A DNA stretch of 41,528 bases from a virus, in the IMG/VR virus record IMGVR_UViG_3300006927_000020, positions 1 to 41,528 of that record; one strand, written 5' to 3'. Numbering within the stretch: the first letter of the stretch is position 1; each line of letters begins with the position of its first letter. Positions 26,178 through 33,902 of the stretch are shown in pieces. The notes under the pieces were generated by a model. The model searched no databases. It saw nothing but the letters and a program-made list of their open reading frames with translations, and was not told the DNA's origin. Made by a program: the position numbers and the translations under genes.

Positions 26178-26366
26178 ATGCAATGGTTAAAAGATAGATA
26201 TGCAGAAAGAACATCCTGGGATGGCGGCGTATTAATTGGAATCGGTGTAGTTAGTTTATTGTTTTCACCATGGATACAATATTTGGCCTATGTAGCAATT
26301 GTTTATGGTGTCTGGACACTAATAAAGAAAGAACGCGAAGATGACGATCGTGGAGGCACTCCATAA
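26178..26366 (+). CDS. Small membrane protein
   Basis: 62 residues with a charged N-terminus (MQWLKDRYAERTSWD), a hydrophobic stretch from about residue 17 to 47 that could form one long or two short membrane helices (VLIGIGVVSLLFSPWIQYLAYVAI split by a Pro), and a charged tail (KKEREDDDRGG). The GGAGAAATAG site before the ATG supports translation. It lies between the RmlD-like and RmlC-like genes. It could sit in the host inner membrane near the glycan machinery; holin-like roles are also possible but nothing specific shows it. Confidence 0.65.
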   Translation: MQWLKDRYAERTSWDGGVLIGIGVVSLLFSPWIQYLAYVAIVYGVWTLIKKEREDDDRGGTP

Positions 26367-26401
26367 GGAAGAGCTCTCCCTGTAAAGTAGGAGAAAGTAT
26401 A

Positions 26402-26446
26402 ATGAGACTTATTTCAGAAATAACAAAGGAATGGAGATTATTGTGA
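26402..26446 (+). CDS. 14-residue leader peptide coupled to the RmlC-like gene
   Basis: AGGAGAAAGTATA precedes an ATG that opens a 14-codon frame, MRLISEITKEWRLL, ending TGA at 26444-26446. The TGA overlaps the GTG at 26443 (GTGA), and the GGAG ribosome site of the next gene is inside the leader. The peptide resembles the N-termini of other proteins in the window (for example MLLNEI, MKLRQLF). It may be a coupling leader, or what is left of a gene whose body was lost. Confidence 0.45.
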   Translation: MRLISEITKEWRLL

Positions 26447-26997
26447 GATTTCATATGGACGATCGCGGTATAAGATACTGTGACATATTTCCAGAAATAG
26501 GAAAAGGTGATATTAATATTACAATAATTGAAAGTGGAGCTGTAGCACTCTGGCACCGTCATGAAAATCAAACAGATTATCAGTTTGTAATTAAAGGATC
26601 ATTAAAAATTGGTATAGCTAATCTGCCATCTCGTTACCACTGCGACGATGGTTCAGATAGAATGGAAAAAGATTGGCAAGAAAAATATTATCATATTCAT
26701 AAAGATTCATATAATGCTAGTCTAGCAAGGTTGCGCAGCGCACCGAATAATAAATATATAAAATATTCTAAAATATTTGAAAAAACAGATGCAAGATGTG
26801 ATTGGCATTATTTATCAGAACGTAATGCAAATCAGGGCCCTTTATTTATTCCTGCAGGCCTGTGGCATGGATGTTATAACTATACAAACGAACCAGCAAT
26901 TCTTTGTTATCATATAACAAATAAATGGGATGGAACTGATGAAGAACGCTGCGATCCAGATATATTAGGCTGGAAATACGAACGGATCGTTAAATAA
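26443..26997 (+). CDS. RmlC-like cupin, putative sugar-nucleotide 3,5-epimerase
   Basis: About 184 residues from GTG at 26443; an ATG at 26431 in the same frame would give 188, but GGAG at 26433-26436 is six bases before the GTG, so GTG is preferred. The fold is a cupin: residues HRHENQTDYQFVIKG contain the paired His, later FIPAGLWHGCYNY and the RmlC-like end (NKWDGTDEERCDPDILGW). The start RFHMDDRGIRYCD is like the RmlC start (DDRG). It would epimerise a 4-keto-6-deoxy sugar nucleotide before the RmlD-like reductase. The next gene shares its last base. Confidence 0.8.
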   Translation: MRFHMDDRGIRYCDIFPEIGKGDINITIIESGAVALWHRHENQTDYQFVIKGSLKIGIANLPSRYHCDDGSDRMEKDWQEKYYHIHKDSYNASLARLRSAPNNKYIKYSKIFEKTDARCDWHYLSERNANQGPLFIPAGLWHGCYNYTNEPAILCYHITNKWDGTDEERCDPDILGWKYERIVK

Positions 26998-28208
26998 TGA
27001 AAATTGGTGAAGGAAGATGGCATGCTGGTTTTGGAACCGACATTAAATATGATTATAAGGAAGATCTAAAGAAAATGAAGGAAAGAAACGATCGATATAA
27101 AGCTAACAAAGTCCGAACGTTATTTGATGATTTTGAAGATAAGAAAGAAGTGCATCTTATTACTGGCGGTCTTGGCCATGTTGGTTCTTATATTGTTGAA
27201 TATCTAGCAAATACTCGCCGTCATTGTACTATCGTTGTTGTTGACAATTTTTATAATGGTAAAATTGAAAATCTTAATGATTCAAGGCCAATTACATCGG
27301 CAAAAGGAATACAAATTATAGTTAAAAAATGTGATATAAAAACATTTTCAGATTTGGAACATGTGTTTGAAGAGTTCAAGCCTGATTTTGTATATCATCA
27401 AGCATCAATGTTAACATTAGATTCTAAACAAGATAGAATAAAGGCTGTTGAAGTTAATATACTTGGTAGTGCAAATGTATTTGAATGTTGCATAAAATTT
27501 AATATAAAGAAACTAGTATATGCATCATCAGCATCAGTCTTTGGTGATCCTCAATATATTCCTGTAAATGAAGAACATCCAAAACAATGTAAATTACTTT
27601 ATGGAGCTACAAAAAATGCTACAGAAGAATTGGCAAAATCATGGTGTGATGAAGAAGGTTTGAAATTTGTTGGCCTTAGATATTTTAATGTTTATGGTCC
27701 TAGACAATCAACTTTAAATGTATATACTCAAATAGTACCAAAGTGGATTAATGCATTTATTGATGGTAAATCAATTACAGTTTATGGTGATGGTTCTCAA
27801 ACAATGGATTTAATTTATGGAAAAGATATTGGTAGATTGAATGTTCTAGCGATGCGACATGAAAATTTGTTTAGAAATATAAATGATAGGCCTAAAGGTT
27901 TGCCTCGTGGACATCATCGGCCGACGAGCGTTCGTGCATTTGATGGATTTATTAATATAGGTTCTGGAATTCAAACATCTGTTATGGAACTTATGAGGGC
28001 TATGACAAAAGAATTAGAGAAACAAGGTATTGATACATCATTATCAAAAATAGATTATATAGAACATGATCCAAATTTAGTTAAGAGAAGGCAGTGTGAT
28101 ATAACACGTCAAACAGAATTTTTGAATCCAAGAAACTTGATAACTGTAGATGAAGGAATGAGATATACTATCAAGGAGATTCTTCGTGAACGAGCTATAC
28201 TTAAATAA
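26997..28208 (+). CDS. Extended-SDR NAD-dependent sugar-nucleotide epimerase
   Basis: 403 residues with a 40-residue N-terminal extension before the Rossmann motif TGGLGHVGSYIVEYL. Catalytic parts: ASSASVFGDPQ and YGATK (YxxxK), then GLRYFNVYGPRQ and VYGDGSQTMDLIYGKDIG, all typical of UDP-glucose 4-epimerase-like enzymes. The C-terminal INIGSGIQTSVMELMRAM fits. It is not a 4,6-dehydratase, as the TDE motif is lacking. A short GC-rich stretch (24/40 at 27901-27940) encodes PRGHHRPTSVRAF, which looks like an insertion between the usual strands. It overlaps the next gene by 23 nt. Confidence 0.88.
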   Translation: MKIGEGRWHAGFGTDIKYDYKEDLKKMKERNDRYKANKVRTLFDDFEDKKEVHLITGGLGHVGSYIVEYLANTRRHCTIVVVDNFYNGKIENLNDSRPITSAKGIQIIVKKCDIKTFSDLEHVFEEFKPDFVYHQASMLTLDSKQDRIKAVEVNILGSANVFECCIKFNIKKLVYASSASVFGDPQYIPVNEEHPKQCKLLYGATKNATEELAKSWCDEEGLKFVGLRYFNVYGPRQSTLNVYTQIVPKWINAFIDGKSITVYGDGSQTMDLIYGKDIGRLNVLAMRHENLFRNINDRPKGLPRGHHRPTSVRAFDGFINIGSGIQTSVMELMRAMTKELEKQGIDTSLSKIDYIEHDPNLVKRRQCDITRQTEFLNPRNLITVDEGMRYTIKEILRERAILK

Positions 28209-28656
28209 TCTTACAAGGATATTAGATATTGTAAGATCAAAATATCTACGTAATAAATCTACGAGAAAAATTGTTTTTACAAGTGGATGTTTTGATATAT
28301 TGCACCGAGGTCATATAGAATTATTTAAGGCAGCTAAAAAAACAGATACATTTTTAATAGTTGGTGTAAATTCTGATAGAACAATCAAAAAATTAAAAGG
28401 GCATACTAGGCCTTATATTAATCAGAGTGACCGTGTAGCAATATTAGAAGCAATAAAATATATTGACTATGTGCAAATATTTGATACTATGTCTGTTTTA
28501 CCTCTTATAGAATTAGTAAAACCTGATATATTAATAAAAGGTAGAGATTATACAAATAAAAAAGATATAGTTGGTTCGAAATTTGTAGAATCATATGGTG
28601 GTAAAGTTGTTATTTACCCTTTACATAAAAAGTGTTTCCATAATAGATTATTTTAA
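28186..28656 (+). CDS. HldE-C/RfaE2-like heptose-1-phosphate nucleotidyltransferase
   Basis: 156 residues from a GTG that follows AAGGAG by seven bases. The cytidylyltransferase fold shows TSGCFDILHRGHIELFKAAK (HxGH), VGVNSDRTIKKLKG, RPYINQSDRVAILEAI and LIKGRDYTNKKDIVG, then SYGGKVVIYPL, matching the adenylyltransferase domain of HldE. It would turn heptose-1-phosphate plus NTP into a nucleotide-heptose. The end (KKCFHNRLF) differs from the usual STT.II tail. It overlaps the epimerase by 23 nt and ends at the sulfotransferase ATG. It works with GmhA and HddA encoded 7-8 kb downstream. Confidence 0.87.
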   Translation: MNELYLNNLTRILDIVRSKYLRNKSTRKIVFTSGCFDILHRGHIELFKAAKKTDTFLIVGVNSDRTIKKLKGHTRPYINQSDRVAILEAIKYIDYVQIFDTMSVLPLIELVKPDILIKGRDYTNKKDIVGSKFVESYGGKVVIYPLHKKCFHNRLF

Positions 28657-29226
28657 ATGGCAAAAATGTTTCGTAAAAAAGTATATGGTATAGGTTTACC
28701 AAGGACAGGTTCTACATCTTTAAGCAAAGCATTAGAAATTTTAGGATATGAAGGTATCCATAAATGTATATTACACCCAGATAGTAAAGAAATAAATGCA
28801 AAGGTAAATACACCTTTTATTTGCACGAGCGTAGGCGGTCGCAACGCGGTCCGCTCCTCAGATACGTATAAATCATACAGCATTGATAATAGATATTGGA
28901 AAAATTATCAAGATATATATAAATGGGAACCAGATGCATTTTTTATTTTGACAACTCGTGATGCAACAAGTTGGAATAAATCTACAGAAAAATTTAATGT
29001 TGATTGTTTTGCAACTGTAAAAAGAAACAGAACATGTAAACTAAATAAAATTCCATACATATCTGATTATCAAAACGAGGTAGATGTATTTTTTTATAAT
29101 AATCCTTCAAATTATTTAAATTTCGATATATTTCAAGGAGATGGATGGAAAGAACTTTGTAAATTCCTCCATGAGGATGTTCCTCGATGGAAATATTTCC
29201 CTAAGGTATTAAAAGAAAATGAGTAA
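28657..29226 (+). CDS. Sulfotransferase-like protein
   Basis: 189 residues. The 5'-phosphosulfate loop GIGLPRTGSTSLSKALEIL is near residues 11-29, and a 3'-phosphate motif is in FILTTRDATSWNKSTEKF (Arg and Ser conserved), as in PAPS-dependent sulfotransferases of the Sulfotransfer_4 type. It is short for the family (usually 200-300), so it may be a minimal form. It could put sulfate on a sugar, using host PAPS. It contains a 40-base GC-rich patch at 28821-28860 (27/40) in otherwise AT-rich DNA. The next ATG lies inside its last codons. Confidence 0.75.
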   Translation: MAKMFRKKVYGIGLPRTGSTSLSKALEILGYEGIHKCILHPDSKEINAKVNTPFICTSVGGRNAVRSSDTYKSYSIDNRYWKNYQDIYKWEPDAFFILTTRDATSWNKSTEKFNVDCFATVKRNRTCKLNKIPYISDYQNEVDVFFYNNPSNYLNFDIFQGDGWKELCKFLHEDVPRWKYFPKVLKENE

Positions 29227-30202
29227 TACAAGTTATTTTCATGTTCTCTCATTATGTGGTTTTGGCGACATACTTTCTCACCTAACTAGAATTAAGGCAG
29301 TGAAGAAGAAATATCCAGAACACATAGTGAAATTTTGGTTAGGAGGTTTTGGCAAAGCTCCTCAATTTTCAAAAGAACAAATCGAACGCGAAGGTTATGA
29401 GGCTATGATTGTAAAAAATCTAAATTTCCATAACCAACTTCCTGCCATTAGAAAACTATTCTTAGATCAAGTAGTTCAAGAAAATGATATCTTTGAAGAT
29501 TGGTCATTTTGTGAAGAGATCTTTCAGAATAAAGAACCATCTTTTATGCAATACGATATGGAGTTTCCATACAATTATAGTATAGGTAGAGAAAAAACAG
29601 AAGATGAAAAATGGTATATTGATTTTACTAAAGATGATAGTAGAGCATTAGTAGCTATACACCCATTAACAAAATCAGGTAACGCTGAAGGTTTTGAACA
29701 TGATCTTCAAGCAGGCAGATTTTGGGATAAAGATAAATGGGTAGAACTATGTGTAAAATTAATACAGTCAAATAGAATACCAGCATTCATTGGTATGGGC
29801 GATGAAGATTGGGGAGTTATGGATGAGCTTGATAAAATGGGCTATAAGGCATTCTATCAAAATTATATGGGTTTCACAATAGAAGAACAAGTAAGATTTC
29901 TTCAAGATGGATGTAGAGGATGTATTGCTACAAATTCATGGGATTGGGAAATATCATCAAGAGCTGGTTTACCAACGATATGCTTTTATACTAAGAATCA
30001 TTTCTTTATTAAAATTCATACACTACAAGGGCCATCTGAATTTTGGGATAATTGTTATATAGAGACAGACAATAAGGTAACAGCAGATTCCATATTTGAT
30101 AAATTTATTTATATGGATGAAAACAAAAAACGACCCCAAGTAAAATATTCAGCATGTATGATTACACTGGATGATGAAGAGGATTTAGAAAATGAAGTAT
30201 AG
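29219..30202 (+). CDS. GT9-like glycosyltransferase with a GT2-derived tail
   Basis: 327 residues. GT-B fold: N-terminal CGFGDILSHLTRIKAVKKKYP (the GDxLhxLpxlralk motif of GT9), then AIHPLTKSGNAEGFEH, RIPAFIGMGDEDWGVM, and GCRGCIATNSWDWEISSRAG, the sugar-nucleotide loop with Glu. It is probably an ADP-heptose or related glycosyltransferase. The last 19 residues (KYSACMITLDDEEDLENEV) match the start of the next protein (MKYSICMITLNDIECIE) at 10 of 16 aligned positions, so the gene end looks like a remnant of a fused GT2 domain. It overlaps the next gene by 11 nt. Confidence 0.8.
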   Translation: MSNTSYFHVLSLCGFGDILSHLTRIKAVKKKYPEHIVKFWLGGFGKAPQFSKEQIEREGYEAMIVKNLNFHNQLPAIRKLFLDQVVQENDIFEDWSFCEEIFQNKEPSFMQYDMEFPYNYSIGREKTEDEKWYIDFTKDDSRALVAIHPLTKSGNAEGFEHDLQAGRFWDKDKWVELCVKLIQSNRIPAFIGMGDEDWGVMDELDKMGYKAFYQNYMGFTIEEQVRFLQDGCRGCIATNSWDWEISSRAGLPTICFYTKNHFFIKIHTLQGPSEFWDNCYIETDNKVTADSIFDKFIYMDENKKRPQVKYSACMITLDDEEDLENEV

Positions 30203-30866
30203 TATATGTATGATAACTCTAAATGATATTGAATGCATAGAAAAAACATTACAAAACTTATGCCCATTCATAAATGATGAATTTATTATAATTGATGGAG
30301 GTTCTTCAGATGGCACTTTAGAGTTAATAGAAAAATATGCAAACAATTATAATATTATGTTATTCTCAGAATCTTGGAATGATGATTTTTCATATCAGAA
30401 AAATTTAGCTATTGAAAAAGCAAAAAATAAATGGATATTATGGGTAGATGCAGATGAAACTTATGAATATGTTTTTCTTTGTCAACTTCCTTGGTATATA
30501 TGGGATGCAGAAAGAAATGGTGTAGATTGTATCTACGTACCAAGAATCAATACAATAGAAGGATTACCAGATGAAGAGTTACAGAAATACACTCAGGAAC
30601 AAGGTTGGCAAATGTCAGGATTCCGTTGGATCAATTATCCTGATACCCAACAACGAATTTTCAAGTCAAACTGCAAATTCGTCGGTCGTTCTCATGAACG
30701 AATTGTTGGAGCATCTAGAGAAAGTTCTCTTGTTGGGCAACACATACTTCACCCCAAAACAAAAGACCGTCAACAACGTGGCCTTGATAGAGAAAAACAC
30801 CTTTATGAACATGAAGCACAAAATGTGTTAGATAGAATTATGGAAGGAGAAGAAAAATATGGCTAG
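30192..30866 (+). CDS. GT2 family glycosyltransferase
   Basis: 224 residues with a GT-A fold: MKYSICMITLNDIECIEKTL, FIIIDGGSSDGTLELIEKY, SYQKNLAIEKAKNKWI, LWVDADETYEY (DxD motif near residue 92), and RIFKSNCKFVGRSHERI later. This is the pattern of the WaaE/KdtX-like GT2 group that acts on inner-core LPS. It overlaps the GT9-like gene upstream (11 nt) and the HAD gene downstream (8 nt), so all three are translated in a chain. No membrane segments, so it works with soluble or membrane-facing acceptors. Confidence 0.88.
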   Translation: MKYSICMITLNDIECIEKTLQNLCPFINDEFIIIDGGSSDGTLELIEKYANNYNIMLFSESWNDDFSYQKNLAIEKAKNKWILWVDADETYEYVFLCQLPWYIWDAERNGVDCIYVPRINTIEGLPDEELQKYTQEQGWQMSGFRWINYPDTQQRIFKSNCKFVGRSHERIVGASRESSLVGQHILHPKTKDRQQRGLDREKHLYEHEAQNVLDRIMEGEEKYG

Positions 30867-31248
30867 ATATTGTTTTGATTTAGACGGAACATTAGTAACA
30901 GATATGCAGGGTAAATATGAATTATGTAAACCTATACCTAAAGCCATAGAAAAAGTAAGAAGGTTATGGGAATCAGGCCATAAGATATCCATTCAGACTG
31001 CAAGAGGCGTATCATCTAAGAGGGAAAGATATAGACTAACCGTAAAGCAGTTGGCAGATTTTAGAATTCCTTATGATGAATTGATTGTAGGTTATAAACC
31101 AAGTGCAGATTATTTTATAGATGATAAAGCAATTAATGCACAAGACTGGTTGGATGATGAAGAGGAAGCATTAAAGAAAGTTAAGGCAATAGATCATGAG
31201 GATAGGTTTATAGAAGTAGGATTACCTATAAGGTTTGATGGAGAATGA
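30859..31248 (+). CDS. HAD-family phosphatase, possible GmhB analogue
   Basis: 129 residues. HAD motifs: CFDLDGTLVTD (DxDGT) at residues 5-15, SIQTARG for motif II near residue 45, and KPSADYFIDDKAI for motifs III/IV near residue 80. It belongs with small capsule/polysaccharide HAD phosphatases (C-type caps absent). In the heptose pathway the GmhB step, heptose-1,7-bisphosphate to heptose-1-phosphate, is the only one lacking a clear gene here, so this protein is the best candidate; that is inference. It is shorter than GmhB (about 190). ATGA overlap with the next gene. Confidence 0.82.
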   Translation: MARYCFDLDGTLVTDMQGKYELCKPIPKAIEKVRRLWESGHKISIQTARGVSSKRERYRLTVKQLADFRIPYDELIVGYKPSADYFIDDKAINAQDWLDDEEEALKKVKAIDHEDRFIEVGLPIRFDGE

Positions 31249-32282
31249 AAAAGATTCTAATAATTCAGACTCCTCATTATGATTTTACATCTTCAAATTT
31301 AATAGAAGGTTTACATCATCTTATAGTTAGAAGAAATGCAGATATAGAATTTTTCACAACTGAAGAAAGTAATTATAGTTATGCATACGATAAAGGTTTG
31401 TTAAATAATTATACAATGAGAGAAGAGGAGGTTGTAGATTACGGTCAACAAGAAGCTGATATAATTGTTCTTACTTCAAATAGAGAAGTTAAGTTACACT
31501 TAGTAAATAAAATAAACAGGCCTGAAAAGATGGTTTATCTCGATGGTCTAGATGAATATAATTTAGCAGATTATCCTAGTAAATATGTTTGTTATTTCAA
31601 AAGAGAATTTATGGTTGGAACAATCTATGAAGAAAATAAAACAAATAATATGATACCATTCCCATTCGGTATAGAAAATAGATATTTTACAAAATTCGTA
31701 GATGGTGATAATTTAGCAATACATGAATTGGATGTTTCAAAATTAAAGTTCCCAAAAGAAAAAGATATAATTTTCAGTTGTATGTTTGGTAAGACAGATG
31801 ATATGAAACCTTGGAGAACATGGATATCAGAAACAATTCAAGGTATGCAACTTAAAGACTCTATCATAAAACCAACATATGGTAGTGAGGGAATATATAA
31901 AAAGAAATTTTATATAAAGACAGGTGGTAGATATCATTATAATTACTATGAAACATTATATAATACAAAAGTCTCAGTAGATGGTTATGGCGCACATGGT
32001 GCAAGTACATCTAGATTTTGGGAATCATTAGCAAATGGTTGTTTAGTTTTATCTCAACCAGTAAGATATGCTTGGCCAGAAGGTAGTGAATTAATTGAAG
32101 ATGAAGATTATGTAGCATTTGCCGATAGTGATGAATTAATTGATAAGGTAAAAATGTTAGAGGAAAATCTAGATTTAGTGGATAAAATTGCAATGAGTGG
32201 CTTTAAGAAGATTAAAAAATATCATACTAATAAAGCAAGAGCAAAGTTCTTTCTTGAAGAATGTGAGAGGTTTGGTTTATGA
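31245..32282 (+). CDS. Glycosyltransferase, paralogue of the gene at the window end
   Basis: 345 residues. It starts MKKILIIQTPHYDFTSSNLI, followed by a GT-B-like body with FPFGIENRYF, FSCMFGKTDDMKPWRTW, and VSVDGYGAHGASTSRFWESLANGCLVL, a GT1-type sugar-nucleotide region (Glyco_trans_1_2-like). The gene at 40682 shares the N-terminus (QSPHYDFNAATLIQGLH), CMFGPHDDTKPWR and VDAHGAYECNSARYWESLANGC, so they are paralogues. It overlaps the neighbours by ATGA at both ends. Substrate unknown. Confidence 0.82.
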   Translation: MKKILIIQTPHYDFTSSNLIEGLHHLIVRRNADIEFFTTEESNYSYAYDKGLLNNYTMREEEVVDYGQQEADIIVLTSNREVKLHLVNKINRPEKMVYLDGLDEYNLADYPSKYVCYFKREFMVGTIYEENKTNNMIPFPFGIENRYFTKFVDGDNLAIHELDVSKLKFPKEKDIIFSCMFGKTDDMKPWRTWISETIQGMQLKDSIIKPTYGSEGIYKKKFYIKTGGRYHYNYYETLYNTKVSVDGYGAHGASTSRFWESLANGCLVLSQPVRYAWPEGSELIEDEDYVAFADSDELIDKVKMLEENLDLVDKIAMSGFKKIKKYHTNKARAKFFLEECERFGL

Positions 32283-33313
32283 GACCTATTATTATTCACC
32301 ATCATAACGATTTATCAATGGGGGGAACTCAGAAAATGTGTCAAATAATGATGAAGCATTTTGTAAAGGATACAACCTTCAATCATGTTTTAGCATATAA
32401 AGTACAAGGAGACAGAACCCGCGAAATATATTTTAGAGAAATTATGGGCCAGAATAAACTTGCGGCTTATTCATCGATACCTGAGTTTGTAGCAATCATA
32501 AATAAAGTCAAACCTTTTATTATACACAGATATTCAGCCGGCATACCTGAATTTCCATTTATCCCTGCTGTATCACAACATACAGACCATTTCGTCAGTA
32601 CATCAGTGTTTGGAAACCAAGATGATACGATTCCTATTTCAAAAGTTATATTCGTTTCCAAACACATTCAGCATTTGGCAAATAGATTTGGGGATAAGTA
32701 TGAAGTGGTAAGAAATGCAGTAGAGGATAAAGTAACAGATGAAAACTTACGAAAAGATCTTAAGATTGATGGAGATACTATTGTGTTCGGTCATATTGGT
32801 AGACCTGATGATAATACTTTTGATAATCTTAACCTGATGGCATACAAGGAAATAGAGGACGAAAATACAATGTTCCTCTGGTTACCTGACCATGAAAACG
32901 CAAGGAATGCAGCAAAGGATATTGGCATCAAAAATATTATATTCCTTCCCAGAACAATGGATGATACTGAACTTGGTAAGTTTTATAATACAATAAATGT
33001 TTTGGCTCATAGCAGAAAAGATGGAGAATGCAACCCCGCAGTGATGTTTGAGGCGTTTGCATATAGTGTGCCTGTTATATCACATTATGGAATGCCCTTT
33101 AACGGTCACGTAGAATGTATTGCAGACGCTGGTTTTGTGGTTCCCCCAGGTGATATAAAAGAATATGCTAGGATCATGGAAAGGTTTAAAAATAAGACAA
33201 TAGATTATTATAATCTTATGATTAATGCAAGGAAGAGGTATGATGAATGGGGAAGGGATAAAAAATGGGCACAAAAACAATTAAATATATATAAAGGGTT
33301 ATTAAATGGGTAA
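32279..33313 (+). CDS. GT4 family glycosyltransferase (GT-B fold)
   Basis: 344 residues: HHHNDLSMGGTQKMCQIMM at the start (GG.q motif), VIFVSKHIQHLANRFGDKYEVVRNAV, then FGHIGRPDDNTFDNLNLMAY, NTINVLAHSRKDGECNPAVMFEAFAYSVPVI, where the E-x7-E of GT4 enzymes is GECNPAVMFE. GC is higher (24/60 and 22/60 in two lines) than in most phage genes here, so it may be a later arrival. It overlaps the next gene by 8 nt. Confidence 0.88.
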   Translation: MRPIIIHHHNDLSMGGTQKMCQIMMKHFVKDTTFNHVLAYKVQGDRTREIYFREIMGQNKLAAYSSIPEFVAIINKVKPFIIHRYSAGIPEFPFIPAVSQHTDHFVSTSVFGNQDDTIPISKVIFVSKHIQHLANRFGDKYEVVRNAVEDKVTDENLRKDLKIDGDTIVFGHIGRPDDNTFDNLNLMAYKEIEDENTMFLWLPDHENARNAAKDIGIKNIIFLPRTMDDTELGKFYNTINVLAHSRKDGECNPAVMFEAFAYSVPVISHYGMPFNGHVECIADAGFVVPPGDIKEYARIMERFKNKTIDYYNLMINARKRYDEWGRDKKWAQKQLNIYKGLLNG

Positions 33314-33854
33314 TGAAATTAAAACAAAAGGAAATATACCTAGACAAATACCAAAATTTTTAATTGATGATGTTGTTCTTGTAGATGAAAAAGATAGTGT
33401 TTATATAGTTTTAGATAGAACTTGGAATATAATAAGTTCAAATATTAGGTTTTGGACATATACATTACGTGATTTACGAAATACTGATGCATTAAAATTA
33501 GTAAGAAAAGAAAAAGAATTAGTTTTGAAGAAAAGACCGGTTGATAATTTGTATGAAGTTGAACAGAAGCAGGCAAATTTGCATAAACAATCTCCCGGAT
33601 ACATCTTACCAGGTAAGTGTACAATAGATGTACCGTTTGATAATAAAGGTGTAGATCATCCAAAACATTATAATTCACATCCAACAGGTATTGAATGCAT
33701 TGATATTGTAAGGCATTATAATTTCAATATTGGTAATGTAATAAAATATGTTTGGAGAGCTGGATTAAAAGATGGTGAAAATAATTTGAAGGATTTAGAA
33801 AAAGCACTCTGGTATTTACAGGATGAAATAAAATGCACAAAGACAAAGAAATAA
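33306..33854 (+). CDS. DUF3310 phage protein
   Basis: 182 residues. The C-terminal 70 residues are DUF3310: DHPKHYNSHPTGIECIDIVR, GNVIKYVWRAGLKDGENNLKDLEKA, common in phages, usually next to nucleotide or replication genes. The N-terminal 100 residues are a separate beta-rich region that looks like a small KOW/SH3-like domain (DDVVLVDEKDSVYIVLDRTW). The biochemical function of DUF3310 is not known to me. Its presence among glycosyltransferase genes is an oddity. Confidence 0.88.
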   Translation: MGNEIKTKGNIPRQIPKFLIDDVVLVDEKDSVYIVLDRTWNIISSNIRFWTYTLRDLRNTDALKLVRKEKELVLKKRPVDNLYEVEQKQANLHKQSPGYILPGKCTIDVPFDNKGVDHPKHYNSHPTGIECIDIVRHYNFNIGNVIKYVWRAGLKDGENNLKDLEKALWYLQDEIKCTKTKK

Positions 33855-33902
33855 TAAAAGACAGAATCAATGCCTAGCCTCAGATATGAAAGGATATAGA
33901 GA

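Noticed and set aside
30571-30831. An 86-residue + strand frame inside the GT2 gene
   Set aside because: It is fully inside a well-supported glycosyltransferase in another frame and has no ribosome site.
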